Origin: Albifimbria verrucaria
Lineage: Eukaryota > Ascomycota > Sordariomycetes > Hypocreales > Stachybotryaceae
Direction: 5' to 3'
DNA length: 64,000 nt
Assembly: GCA_020081605.1 (NCBI GenBank)
Contig: JAHREC010000011.1
Coordinates: 5,084,001-5,148,000 of the forward strand
The notes beneath the pieces are model-generated. The model made no database searches. It was not told where the DNA came from and saw nothing but the letters and a program-made list of their open reading frames with translations. Positions 23,638-36,549 of the stretch are shown here, piece by piece (positions within the stretch are counted from its first letter, which is position 1; every line of letters begins with the position of its first letter). The translations under genes were made by a program, and so were the position numbers.

Positions 23638-25856
23638 GGCCTTTGATTTGCCGCTCGTTTGGTTGAAGGCGCTGCCTATAGTGTTCGCGGATTTTTTGAA
23701 ACAAAGACCAAGTCTGTAGTCTATCCCCTAGACACAAGGCGAATGCCCTCAAACTGGCAGGGTTTTTTTTTTTTTCTAGTTTCGGTTTTGGCGCAATTTA
23801 TAGGTGACCGTGGTTGGCGTAAGCCTGCACTTTATGCGATGTCAGCGTATAGACTACCTATTGCATTCGATAGATAGCGTTTTTAGTCAGGGTTTGGTCA
23901 ATGGCTGCCCTGGGTCTGTGGAAGTCGTGGGGCTATGACAGGATTAGAAGCAAAGCCGCGGCACAACATCAGCAAACACGAACTTTTTGAAACCCAGGAC
24001 GCCGCCACAGTCGATATGGGTCGGAGGGGTCGCCGTTTTAGCGGGTTAATAAACTCAGCCAATGTCCTCGATTCTAGGAACAGACTCCTCAAGGTTACAC
24101 AGTATTTATCCCTTCTTCCACTGATGATCTTTCTAAAAGGCTATTGAATTCGACCGTTCCGCAATGGTCTAGGCCCCGTATAGACCAAATAGTGATACCT
24201 AATGAGAACTAGCTGGCTGCACCTAGTATCAGCTGAGCCGGTTCAATATTGCCTGCACTAGTGCCAGAGGAGCCTTTTTATTCGTTGTTGACACCTAATG
24301 TAATCCCTGGCCTAGCCATGAAATAAAAGAATGAACTGCTTTATGCAAGGATAAGAATAAAAACATTTACTGGGCTCAGCTGCCCTGAGTAATTCCTTCC
24401 CAATATCTATTGAACCTAATGTAAGAAGTATGACTTGGTTCACCTTCAACACAATTTTAATTAATTTCATAGCCTTAGAACGGAAAGCCAGTGTGCCTCC
24501 TTGAACTTTCGAGCCGTGCGGTACCAACATTTGACGAGATGAATTAGAGACCTCCCTGCTGGATTAGTTAGGTCAATATTCTCTTTTGATGGCGGATGCA
24601 GACACTGGTTTCGAGTCGTGTCTTAAATGCGATTACATCTCAGTATTGGCATGGAAAATCCTATCGGTACTATTCAGCTAGTTTGATGTGAGTTGGATAT
24701 AGGGTAGGAGAGCTTTACGTTGCGAAACGACGAGTTCAAGTGATACAGACTCGGTATGAGGCATCAGAACACAAATTCGCCATGCGCATAAGACCTGCTA
24801 TTCGCACATACATATGTAAGAGATACATTATGATCGCTACCTGGAAAGGAATTGTGGTGAAAATAAACTTCTAAACGGCATGAAAGCACACGCGAAGCAT
24901 GAGATGACAATCCTGTGCTCTCTATTTCTCAGCTGGGAACAGAGAAGACAATATACACCTGCCAAGTCTCAGCCCTATACCATTTTCTACAGGCCTATCG
25001 ATGTCCCATTGGCATTTTCCACACTGCAAGCGATGATACTGGATTTGTAGAGCGGCTATTACATGTGCCTACGTTTTCAAGTACCGTTGATGAGACTACT
25101 ACTGAGGCTTCCAATTACATTCTCATTGGCTGTTAGCATTTGATAATAAAATGGAATTCGAGGCCTTGAAACACTAACGCAGTTTCGCGTTGACCAATTA
25201 CACAAAAATTTGTAATATTGTGTAGAAGCTCTTGATATGCTCCTTCTTTACGAACGAAAATTTCGTTTGGAAGAGGTACTGTAGACAATCTATGGTCGAG
25301 ATCCAGTCCTTGTCGTGATATGCGTAATCACCACAGCTTTAAACCAAGAACTACAGGGTAAAGAGCAACTGCATTAATCACCTTCTATATCTTTCCCTAT
25401 CGCCCGATGTAGACTGGATGGCGATTTTAGAAGTATCGCAGAGCTAGTAACACCACTCCAAAACGGGGATAAGGTCAGCTTGGAATAGAGTTTATTTAAA
25501 GGAAAGCTCTCGGCATGATGATTTGGGAGATCTATAACAATTGATTTCATATTATGTCACTTCCAAGCTCCACGCTATCGGGCTTGTGATCTTTTTGTGT
25601 GGGTTACCGGCATGATAGGAGAGGGGCCACCACGACCTGGTTGCCTAACATCGGATAGGGTTCTAGAGACGAAATACTCCTTGAGTGACATTGACATGTG
25701 AATTCTCTTTGCTGGAGGTGAAAAATTGGGACGCTTGGTAGAGACCAAGCACCTCAACAGTCAATCTCAATTCATTCAACTCATCGAACACTCCATCATA
25801 GTGTACAAGTCCAGTTCAACTTGCACAATATCCTCATATAATCCAGAGAAACTGGT
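23638..25856. other. HR-PKS promoter and intergenic region
   Basis: No supported gene. It contains the PKS promoter (first several hundred bases) and an oligo-pyrimidine tract at about 23763-23776. Short ORFs lack recognisable features. No TCG-N5-CGA site like those of the 36-62 kb cluster was seen close to the PKS start. Confidence 0.4.
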
Positions 25857-26207
25857 TTAGATTTTATAAAAGTGGCAAGCAATATCGGAACATTCGTACG
25901 CAAACCACTTTTTCACACCCACAATCGGGTCTTGAAGACAATTTTGGTTGCTTTCCGGATATTCTGAAAAGCAGAAATACCCTGGGCAGGATATAGTTCC
26001 CCCTGACTCACGCAAAATCTTAATTCTTAGTCTAGTTGATGCTGTAAGGCAGGTTTGACTTGAGTCCGAAGAGTTGCACAAAATAATCTCATTGAATGTC
26101 CTAAAGCTACATTTGCGTGCCGGACATGGATTTGATTCAACCAAACCCGGGTGAAAACCTGTGCATAAACTAGCGAATAAATTGGCTAATGATAGAAGTC
26201 CCGGCAT
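25857..26207 (-). CDS. Small cysteine-rich protein, possibly secreted
   Basis: An uninterrupted 116-codon frame with ten cysteines, mostly in the part after residue 20 (NPCPARKC, ILC, QTC, ISCPGYFC, NC, YEC, IAC). The N-terminus (MPGLLSLANLFASLCTG) is moderately hydrophobic and could be a short signal peptide, though it lacks a clear positive start. No family is recognised. Size and Cys content fit fungal small secreted Cys-rich proteins. It is isolated between the HR-PKS and a membrane-protein gene. Confidence 0.35.
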   Translation of the reverse strand: MPGLLSLANLFASLCTGFHPGLVESNPCPARKCSFRTFNEIILCNSSDSSQTCLTASTRLRIKILRESGGTISCPGYFCFSEYPESNQNCLQDPIVGVKKWFAYECSDIACHFYKI

Positions 26208-26894
26208 TTAGTGACTTTGTGAAGATCTACCTAGTATATCTAGCATCAAAAAATAATATTAAGGTTCTTTGTGTACTGATATATTGACTAATATGCTGTG
26301 GGGGCTTATGACCCCTATGTGACCTTCGGGCATTAGATGAGATACCGTAGTATAAGACTCCTAACGGGGGTAGATATACTTGGTGGAATCTTCTTATTGC
26401 CTACAACCTGGTCTCATTTTATGTTTAGGGCGTAACCTATTTCATTACGTGTCTAGTGTAATATCAACCAACTCTTGCATTGGGTCGTAGTATTAACAAC
26501 CTGCCCTCAATATGCAGTACCTCAATGCTTAGGGTAGAAAATGTTCCCAGATTCTCTTACCCAGCACACAATTCGGTGTCTTTGTATTGTTTAAGAGAAC
26601 ATTTTATTGGTATTAATGTCACCTTCACTTAGTGCTCGGCTAGAGACAGTACTATAGGTAAATAAATTTACACTTCCTTTCATGTTTTTCTTTTTCTTTG
26701 CTTTTGTCTAAAGACCATCTTACAACCTTGATACTCAGATGGAATCAAAGACTTTTAACGAAAATTCCTTTGTACCATTCCCAAGTTCCTATTATACCCG
26801 GCAAGCGTATGATACAATTATAGGCCCATCGGATACCCATAGAACAGCTTAGCGTATACACCTGAATTAAATCTATAAACGCCAAGAGGGCTTC

Positions 26895-28880
26895 TCATCT
26901 CGATGCCCGATCTTTAATGATTAGCAAACCAATAATCCAAGCCATGAGGATTCCGGTGCATCCCATGACAACAGTGTATAGAGCCATAGCATCAATGTCA
27001 TAGTGTATCATCCCGTTAATGGTATCGCTGGACTAATGCGTATGTTAGCAGGTGAGTTATGAAGGAAGAGTCTGTGAATATATCGTACGCTTGCCATGAA
27101 CAGGATTCCACCAGAAATAAGACAAAACGATGAAATGAGCTCCGTAATTGGACGAGATGGCGACGTTGAGGTCGGGGTTTTAGATAAAGCATCAAGTACG
27201 TAACCAAACGGGTGATAGAAGCCGCTCCGAGAAGGTTACCCCATTGTTTGTGGACCATTGTAGACACCATGGAAGCTTGTTCGTGAGATGCCATAGATCC
27301 TCCCATCAGAAAGATTACTAAAGCTGGGAGTGGATTCATCGAGAAACCGTTTGAGCCGTATTTGGTGCGGTCATCTGTGGTGCTATTTGACCAGCCAGGT
27401 ACGGCTTGCACAGGTTGCCGCTTTTGTTGCTCACCAAGGCCCTTGACTCTAATGTATTCGACGAGTACACCACACTGGACAAATATTAGTCAATAGAAAA
27501 GCTGGACCGCTGAAGCGAACTCACTAGACCCCCACCAATGAACAGAATTGTTATGGCAACATGCTCCAAATCACGGGCTGTCCACGGCTTCCCCAGCCTG
27601 CTAAATGTTCTAAGAAGATGTTGGTAGAGCCATAAAAGAATATCAACGAACTCTCCATAAACTCGGGAGTAAGCCAGAATTGTGTCTTCGAAGTATCAGA
27701 TCGGACATTCCATGCCTTTAGAGCGTTGTACGATATGTTAGCAATGTAAAAGTGTTGGCGAAAAGTCTTATTTCGCAAGGCATATCTTGCTTACCCATCC
27801 CTTTTCAACAAAGCACCCGCACCAGCGCCCGAGATTGAAAATGCCTAGCCAGAAGAAAACCCCGCCTTTGATCCAATGGGCGACGCCATTGAAGATGGTA
27901 CGTCCTTGCTACGAGGCCACGGTTAGAATCACTCCTTTCTAAACGACGATCACAAGCACAACAACTTACAAAGAGTCCCCAGAAAGTGACAATACCAGTA
28001 CAAAAAGCAGCGAACGCCACGATTAGTATTATTCTGTCAATTGCTTCGTATATGAGGAGCATGAGTCGTTGCATTTGTGATAATAACGAAGTGGAAAATT
28101 TCTTTGAAAACGCGGCACTGGGGCCATGATGCGGCACATGGGTCGAAGGAGAGTCTCCGAGGAAATAGGTATCGTCATCACTTGTAAATTCTGACTCGTG
28201 CAAATCTTCCTGGTACATGTGTGAATTCGGTGCGTCGTGGTCCTCGACAAGAGCTTGGGTTGCCTCTATGTCGGGGGATCGTTGACGGGAATCGTCATGA
28301 CCTTGCAGGCTATGCAATCTTTCTCGCATCGGGGACAGCATGTATCGAACAGGCTTAATCTCATGTCGCCGTGCAAGCCTGTTGACGAGATTGGTTAGGG
28401 GCCAATCAGGATATGGCTAACCTGCGCAGCAGTGATGGCAGTGGCAATCCATCCAACAACAGAATGTGCACTCCCGGGATATAAGTCCGGAGTTCTGTTC
28501 TTGTACCACACTCCAAAGAACAACCCAATGGTATTTGATATGGTAAACCCAAGACGAACGAAATGCGTGTGACGAGATCTAGCAAGGGACAACATTATTG
28601 CTACCAGTCATGCGTTAGCAGCGGCCTGCAAATAGCACATGGGAACCAGAAGTGGTACCGATTGGTAGTATGATAATCCAAGAGAGGGTCATCAGGACTA
28701 CATGGGCCTGCATCGCAAGCTGATGGTCCCCAGGGTAAAGTATGTCATCGGATATGTCTCTGGGGTGTCCTGGTCATGGGACTGGCCACTGTGAGCCGCC
28801 ATTTCGTCTCCCGTATGTCCAAGTGCACCCAGGGCCAAGCCCAGTATGATTGTTCCGTAAGTAATTCCAGTTGGTGCCAT
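26895..28880 (-). CDS. YTP1-like multispan membrane protein (DUF2427 + Ytp1)
   Basis: Integral membrane protein of unknown biochemical role, conserved in fungi and named after yeast YTP1. The start at 28880 (MAPTGITYGTIILGLALGALGHTGD) is followed by the DUF2427-type segment with TPETYPMTYFTLG and HVVLMTLSW. A long acidic/His-containing cytosolic loop (about 28330-28080) precedes the Ytp1 region with many helices (IILIVAFAAFCTGIVTFWG, GRWCGCFVEKGW, FFYGSTNIFLEHL). The last exon ends with ILMAWIIGLLIIKD before the stop. Several short introns are present, for example near 28600-28640, 27905-27970 and 27770-27790. A one-base frameshift near 28725 (a GGGG run after YFTL) must be repaired to keep the early helices in frame; another is likely near 27155. 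It does not look cluster related. Confidence 0.75.
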
Positions 28881-29371
28881 GGTGAGCCTCTTCGCTCGAC
28901 TCGGTGGATACAGCAAGAGGCTTGGCTGCATTATGGGAGCCTGTAAAAGCAGCTGCGAGAAGGGGGCCACTATGTTATTCCTGGTGGAAAAACAACAAAA
29001 TTCAACATGTTTATTTAAAGAAGAAAAACTCCGATAATCTATTTCCATGACGTTCTCCGAGACAGCCGCGTAGGATCATCGCGGCTATCTGCCGTTATGT
29101 TCTATGCATGAGGGATCTGCGCGGGCCCATCAACCTCCGGGAACCCTGCGTTACACTCCGAGGAAATTTCGGGGAGAGGATATGAGACTATGGAAGTTTG
29201 CCAAGATTCCGCCTCGACTCATTCCGTCCCAGTTTTCTACCAGCTTTCTAAATCAAGCTTGACCATTACCTCGCCCCACCGAGCTAAACTAAAGCCTCGA
29301 TCCCTCAACTTCGTCCTCGGTCTTCTCGCCTGGATTATGGTGCAGCAACTGCGCCATCGTTCCTATCAAAA

Positions 29372-30798
29372 ATGTCAACCTCACAAGATGACACGATAAT
29401 GCTGCCGCGTCACAAAAAATCTGTTCGGGTTATTCTGTCTTATGTTTTGGACTGGATTGTCCTCATTGTTGTCGGCGTCGTCTCTGCCATTATTGATCGT
29501 CTCGAGCCTCGCAAGCGGCCCTTCTCCCTTAACGATGCCAATATCTCGTATGTCAATTTCCATGATGCGTCTTATTCTTAGTTTCGTGGAAATGCTGAGT
29601 GAGCTACCTGTTCTAGATTCCCGTACAGTGAGTCGGAAGCCGTGCCGTTATGGCTTCTAGGCGTCTTTGCTGGGGCTATACCCTTTGGCATCATCATAAT
29701 CGTCACCTTGGTCTTCGTCCCAGGGGCTGTCGTTCCTCGACACACGCCTGCCGGTCTCATCTGGAGGCGCAAGCTATGGGAGTTCCACGTCTGCACTCTT
29801 GGTTTTGTCACAGCTCATATCATCGCCTTTTTCTTCACCCAAGGAATGAAGAACCTCTTTGGCCGGCCCCGGCCCGACCTCCTGAGCCGCTGTCAACCTG
29901 ACGTGGATAATGCCATAGATCATATCGTGGGCGGCTTTACTGGGCAGAGCACGATAGGCCAGCTCTACTCTGCCTCAATTTGCCAACAAGAGGATGCTCA
30001 CATCCTCGACGACGGTTTCAGAAGCTATCCTAGCGGTCACTCGTCCGCTTCCGCCGCCGGCCTCGTCTACCTCTCTCTCTTACTCGCCAGCAAACTTACC
30101 GTAGGCATCCCTTTCGTTCTTCCAGGTGCTTCCTCTGGAACCCTCTCCCACGCCGCTTTCCCGTCGCGCATGGTCACTGTTGATCCGCTTCGCAACGGAA
30201 TGGAGGGCTCTGGGGTTCCGGCTCCTGCATCTTCCAAATCTGTGTACGGATCTAGGGGTGAGAGCAGCGCAAAATCTCAGTCGTTACGCAACCAGGCCGC
30301 TGCACCACCCTTATACTTGCTTGCTATTGTGCTGGCGCCTTTTGCTTTGTCCATCTACATCTGCGCTTCACGTTGGTTTGACTTCCGCCATCACGCATTT
30401 GATATCCTCTTTGGGTACTTTATTGGTCTCATCGCCGCCATCTACACTTTCCGATACTACCACCTCCCTATTTCAGGGGCGCCGGATGGGCTTGGGGTCC
30501 TCGCAGTAACAACCGCGCCTTTTGGGCCGGCGTTGGCAGGATAGGGTATGGGTCTGAGCCCATCGATGAGGGTTTCCTAACTGCCCAAGAAGCGGGTCAA
30601 GGTCACTTGTCGCAAAGACCTACGAATAACAATGATCTTTCGGGAACTGTTCCAGGCCAATACAACTCCCAAGCGAACAATTTCGATGCTTACGCTTCTG
30701 GCGCGTATGGCCCCAACAACTCGCACAATCCACGTGCTGGTGGTAACCTCAATGACTACTTTAATGTCGAGATGCAGCGGATGGATAACAGAAAGTAA
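29372..30798 (+). CDS. Lipid phosphate phosphatase, PAP2 family (DPP1/LPP1-like)
   Basis: Membrane enzyme that dephosphorylates phosphatidate and related lipid phosphates. The ATG at 29372 begins exon 1, an intron at 29549-29616 (GTATGT...TTCTAG) splices ISFPYSESEAVP in frame. The three PAP2 motifs are intact: KNLFGRPRPD (KxxxxxxRP), YPSGHSSAS (PSGH) and SRWFDFRHHAFD (SRxxxxxHxxxD). Five or six hydrophobic helices surround them, and a Ser-rich loop lies between motifs 2 and 3. Near 30473 the frame shifts by one base; the restored frame continues through RGAGWAWGPRSNNRAFWAG and an Asn/Gly-rich tail to the stop at 30796-30798. Without the repair it would stop at 30542. Confidence 0.85.
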
Positions 30799-33388
30799 TC
30801 CTTTTGGCTTTAGTAATTCATCCATCCGTTGATTCGCCATGTTTTAAGCCATTCTGCGTTCGGCAGCTCAGACTTCAAAGTATTGCGGGTTCACTACCCC
30901 GTCGGTGAAGTTTGGGAATGGGCAGAAAACCTTCCTTTCCACGTGTATTGGGTCATATGAGCCCTCTCGCACCAGATCACTCTTAGGAAAGACAGACGAT
31001 GCAAAGAGTGCCCAAGCTGGCTTAGCAACACTCCTACTGCAAATGATGAGCTGATCTCGATACATATATCCCTATTGTATAATACAGATCTAGATATGTA
31101 TTAGTATGAGAAGAGTATATAGACATTTCTGAAACAATCTACCACGTCAGATAGTAGCACAACAGGTTCACTCCCCAGTTTATCTCCATCGAAGAGCCTC
31201 CGTACTCGTCTTCAACCAGCCGCCATGTTCTGTAAGCAAACTGGAAGTAAGACCGCCATCATACTCGTGCACGAGGCTGATGATCCTCCCTCAACGTACT
31301 TAGTCGAGGCCATTCAAGGTTGAACTTGCTTTCCTTTTATCCAGCATAACTTACCTCCATCCCTGTTGTTTCTGTCACTTCTTGGGGCCGTACAGTTCTA
31401 ATTCCTGAGTGAGTTTAAAGCGACTGTTTTCGACTATATTGCCATTGCAGTAGCCCTTGGCGTTGTCTGTCTGTGCTAGTGAAGTAATTATAAATATAGA
31501 TGCGCATATCGGAGAAGAAGAAGTGAGTGCGAGCGGTGGAGAGAGGACTAAGGATTCAAGATACATTGTTAACATAAGAGGCACCTACCAACGAGCCTTA
31601 TTCGCTCAACGTTTGGTCCCATAGAGAGAGACGCAGTTGTGTATAGGCACTCGTGATAGCAGCATGTTAGTAATGGGGTTCTGGAGGCGAACAGCCTCAG
31701 AATATTGAGTAGGGGATACATAAAGATGCGAAGATATCCTTGCAGCTGCTAGGAGCGGTTATTAGTTCATACACAGTGCTCATGTCTGATACTGAAAGCT
31801 ATATCCATGTTCCTCGACATACCCGCAGTCATCGACACAAGGTTAGACACAGATTTCATTGCGGATCCAACAATCAGCAACTGTGGGGGCACAAAGATAT
31901 TTCAGCCGGTAGCGACCATAGGGTTCAAGAGTCTGTTTCGCTGTAGCCAGACTTTGCTGATAAGGAGAGTGATGTGGAGAGGAGTGCCATAGTGAATGAA
32001 GTCACTATTCGTGATGGAGTGCGCGGCGCACTGGCAAGAGCTAGCGCCCACATCCATCAAAACAGCATTTGCATCCATAATAAGACTGGCACAAATCTCC
32101 CAAGAACTGACTGCAGGGTAAGGCCGATCAGCTTTGCATCCGTCTATTGGTCTCCTTCGCCCGGCTCTCCTTGATGTACAGCCATAGAGCAACCTAGGCG
32201 CCGAACAAGATTGAGAAGATCCAGGCAAAGGAGGAGTGGATATATTGCCAGCGAACTGGACAGCACTTGTGAACATTTTGGTGAGAATATGGATGCACCA
32301 AAGGAACCTTTCGGAAGTGGTCATCATTTCGATCCTGAAGTTCATTTGCCTCACCATGTAAAATCACGAACGGCTCGACCCAGAAGGCCTAACCCGGTAG
32401 GAGCGTGCTCCCGTAGCCATCATGACCCTCTGCTGGGACAGCGGTTCCGGGCGCCTCGTAAGGAAGCGATCACATCGCCAAGACACTTAAACCCCTGTAC
32501 ACCATTGGCCAACGAAGCGTTGCCCAACGCAACCGTATTTGTAACACAAGAGACACCTTTTGGGCAACGGCAGCTCAAATAGGCTTAGTTGGCGATGTGG
32601 TGACGTAGACCTAAAGAAAAGCAGAGGCCTCGAAGAAATGAAAGAAAAAAGGTGCGTATTCAGGGCCAACGTTTTGGAAGAATTTGAACATAGTACGACA
32701 TGCCAACAAGTTGCGTACTGTAGTAGTTTTCACAACCAGTTCTAATTGAAAAGGAAAAACCCTCAATTAGTAAACCAGACTCGAGAGAGTAGAGCATCCA
32801 CTTGCTTGCTGCTTGAGTGACAGACACATGCCAGAGAGCAGAGTTCACTGAAAGCAAGATCATTGAGGCCTCCGGGACCTGACCCATGGACACCAACACA
32901 GGTGCAGCATCTAGGACCTCGCAAGCCGTCATACCCGAACTCCTTGCCTCAAAGAACATACGGTACAGCTTGGCTTGTTTCGAGAGCCGGGTTAGGAAGA
33001 TAACGCCACTTTGCCAAGTAATCCGCCAAGAGAAAAGTTCTTGGATTGTGCGGATGCTTTTCTATTTATACTGCCCCGGAGAACAGTGCGCCTGAGCCTC
33101 CCGAGCTGCCGCAAGGGACATTTATCTGCGTGGGTCCCGCAACTTCCCAGCAATTTTCCAGTTACATTCCGTGGAAATTTCGGAAATTTCGAAGAGCTTA
33201 CGAGGTGAGACACGGCTCATGCGTGGCAGTCCACGTAGTCGTAGCCGCGTCATCTTGCCTACAGGATATTCGACTGCTTCAAAAACTCCGGTTGCCTCTT
33301 TTAGATAGTCAGTCACTCATTCATTTTTTCCGGCTCGATCCTGTGGAAGCCTGGCTACTTTCCGGTTTCCGTTTACTCTTGACCAAGC
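30799..33388. other. Intergenic region with degenerate coding traces
   Basis: No intact gene. The minus frame at 30868-31065 ends with a protein-like tail (CPFPNFTDGVVNP) but has no recognisable family. Minus-strand frames between about 32360 and 31900 hold hydrophobic runs that switch frame and meet stops (for example AWIFSILFGA then VALWLYIKESRAKE), which could be a decayed membrane-protein gene. GGAAATTTC is repeated at 33173-33190, in the promoter of the next gene. Confidence 0.35.
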
Positions 33389-35605
33389 ATGAAGTGGTCT
33401 GCAGGATGGGGATCTGCGTGTGACCCATGTGCGAAGGCAAAGACAAGGTGCATCCGCTCACAGGGGAGGATGATGGCAAATGCAATAGGTGAACTTCTGC
33501 AAACGCTGCCGACCAGAGCCTTTTCTAATACGGTAGAGTGTATAGGTGCCAGAGCCTCAATATACCATCCTGCGCACGGCAGGTTCGCAAGCCTAGGAAG
33601 AGAAGAAGTCGCCAAGCAGCCTCGTTAGTCATCTTTTGCCATCAAGCTCAAGAATGTTTGTATCTGATTTGTGTTCAGGACTCTGCCAGAGTTTGCAACT
33701 CCGCCGCTAGAACACAAGTATGAGAGTGTCGATGGTAACACAGGCTCACCCCAGAGCCATGGGCCGCCACCATTCGCAACCGAAGGTGCCCACGCACCAG
33801 TCAGGGAAGACTTGAGCAACGATGGAGACGAGTCAGAACCCAACGTCTACGTCGCTCAGGTCAAGGCCGAGCGAACTGGGGCCTTCAGTGTCCCTACCTG
33901 GTTACCGGGGTATCATCCATTTCCTACTCCCACCTGCACCTGCCCTGGTGAGTCCGATGGCAAGGATGATCCAGGAGCCACAGAGTCTGACGAGGCTCTT
34001 CTCTCGATTTATCGCACGCGATTGAGCCCCCAATTCCCATTTGTTATTATCCCCGATGGCCTCTCGGCGAGTGAGCTGCAAAGATCCCGACCATTCCTCG
34101 CGAAAGCGATCAGGATGGTGGCTTCACTACGAAATCGTTGGTCTATGTGGAATCAAAGCAGGCTGCTCTTACGATATATATCCGATTCGGTGTACATGCG
34201 ACCCGATAGGTCGTTGGACCTGTTGCAAGGCCTCATCGTTTTCCTCGGCTTCTATCATTACTTCTGTTTTGCCCATGGGCACTTCAACAATCTTGCACAC
34301 CTGGCTTCCAGTATGATTGCAGATATGAGGCTGGATAGGCCGCGAGACAAACTACCGTTGAGAAAAAATACTCGCAAGGTATTGACCCAGAAGACCCTAG
34401 GCCCATGTTGAATGATGAGAGACGGGCTATCCTTGCTGTATGGTACATCAACTCGAGGTTCGTAATCTCCCGTACCCTTCGGACATCTTAACTTGCCGCT
34501 TAGTAGCTGACACGATCTTGCTAGCTCTGCTGTAGCGTTCGGCAAGGTGAACTCACCGGGTAGACATTTTACTGAGCATATGGAACGACAACTACAGGAG
34601 TTGAGAGGCGGACTCGAATATGAGACAGACGAGGTCCTGGCACAGCTTGTTTGTGCCCAGCGTATGAATGAGATGGCAGCTCAACTCCAGTTGAGTGAAC
34701 AATCAGTCGATGTTCAGCCATCCTTGAAGGTCTGGACTGCCAACCTTGACAACCTCCTAGCTGATTTGGATAACCAACGGGGCCGTGAGGGTCAACAAAG
34801 AACCCATCGCCGTGAGTAGACATGAGACCTTGCCAACACACTAGGAGCTAACACGGATGGCATAGACTTGGTATCCAGCCATCGCAACTTTGCGCTGCTG
34901 CAGCTTTTGGAGCCTCAGCTCGTGGCGATGAGCCGCTTCCAAAATTACGAGGCAGTTGCTGCGTTGCAACATACACCAGATTATTTTCGCACAACCCCGG
35001 AATGCATCAAAAATGCTGCGGACACTGCATTGAGGGCTTGGTTCGAGGACTGGCTGATCATACCGGTTTGCCATTTCTTCTACATGCCCATGACTGGATA
35101 CTTGCAGCTCATGGATGCGACCGTGATCCTCCTACGTCGATGTAGGCTCACACTGCTCGCTCGCTATCGGCTTGGAGACTCACATCTTCCCGAGGCGGAT
35201 ACCAATCATAATGGTGCCTCTTCCATGAATGTCGATGTTGACAGCAGCTCGGATGATCTGATGCTGAATCTCCTTGACCGTCTTGCGTCACGTTTCGAAG
35301 AAGCGAGGATAGAAATGGCCGCAGCACACTGTTCTGAGTGGGCCAATGACTTCCTGAACTTGGTGGCGTGGAAGCTCAGGGAAAGGAAAGCTTGTATCGA
35401 GAAGTGGATCAAAGTCATAGCCAATGAAGCGCACATCAACGCCCTCCGCGGTGCTGAAGCAGAGGCGGGTCACAAACTCGGCGACTCAGGCTGGGACGAG
35501 GGCGGCGACACGACCGCCTTCCAGAGTATGGAAGAGCCAGCTCTGTTGTTGGATTCGTTTGAGGAATTTCTCATGGACGATGATGCTTTTGAAAGCTGGC
35601 TGTGA
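33389..35605 (+). CDS. Zn2Cys6 transcription factor with fungal-specific middle region
   Basis: Nuclear regulator. The ATG at 33389 gives ACDPCAKAKTRC; an intron from about 33489 to 33545 (GTGAAC...GTATAG) then joins GKCNR to CQSLNIPSC, completing Cx2Cx6C..Cx2Cx6C, followed by a basic stretch (RKPRKRRSRQ). A second intron (about 33626-33678) leads into TLPEFATPPLEHKY. A third near 34455-34526 leads to SSAVAFGKVNSPGR and a fourth near 34813-34865 joins to LVSSHRNFALLQ. The long last exon is helical as in fungal_trans domains and ends with an acidic tail (EEFLMDDDAFESWL). One-base frameshifts are needed near 33461 and near 34393. About 600 residues. No neighbour identifies its targets. Confidence 0.75.
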
Positions 35606-36549
35606 ACCAGCATTCGACTGTGGGGTTGATGATGTACATTTAGCGTAGTGGGTGCAGTTGATTGCCAGTGTCAGCGTAACCGTAGTTGGCATTCTTACAA
35701 GGATCGGTCGATCAATCTGGCATAAGAAACAGAAGCCCGGGCGATCGTCGGGACAGTCCTCCCGGTAGGTACGATCGTCGTACAATTTCGAGCTCATAGT
35801 CTGGGAGCAAGAAACGGATTGCTGGAGACGACGCAAACGGGCGGATTCCGGACACATGTCCGTAATCTGCAACGCAGCCCGGAAAATATTACTTACAAGG
35901 GTCAGTTATTTAGCAGGCGCAATATCGGGAGATCGCGCGGAAAGTTCGTGTCGCCGTAAGGAGCTTAACGCGGAATGGCAGGCATTGGAGAAACTTGTGC
36001 AGCAACTGAGCGACGCTCGACAAGACAATTGTTTAAAGCCAAATATGACTGAGCACTGATACTAATCACCATAATGCGAACGATAACTCTTAACGCATGT
36101 AGTCCGAGTTAAGCTCAATACCACGAGAAAACTACAAGCAGGGGTAAGGAAGCACTGCAACCGGATTCGATTTAGTACTGCCCGGGAAAATGCGAGAGCA
36201 TACGCGTGGAGTCTATGCCTAATTACCCGTCACATCATTAAGCCAGCGTGAGAAAGCGTGAGGCACAGTCGACAAGGTAGTCTCCATGTGTGACGAAAAT
36301 GACGCAGCACACCCCGTACCCATAGAAACAAGGTATGGCTCTAATTACCGGACCAAGTTGTAAACAATGATAAGATTTAGTCCCCAAACAGAAATATGTA
36401 CAGGTTAACAACAGTAACTTCTTGCCTTGCCTCCTTTGGGTCGCCTCGATTTGTTCCTGGCTATAGAAGGTAAATCATACTTGTAATCTCTGCAGTCATT
36501 CATAAAAATATAAAAACGTATATGTCTATGTATTCATGATGTAGCTCTG
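35606..36549. other. Intergenic region
   Basis: Shared 3' region of two regulator genes that converge here (33389-35605 plus and 36550-37835 minus). No supported gene or structured site was seen. Confidence 0.4.

Noticed and set aside
31902..32357. Minus-strand ORF of 151 codons as a gene
   Set aside because: Protein-like hydrophobic pieces occur in several frames with internal stops; this frame itself is not convincing. Kept only as a possible relic.
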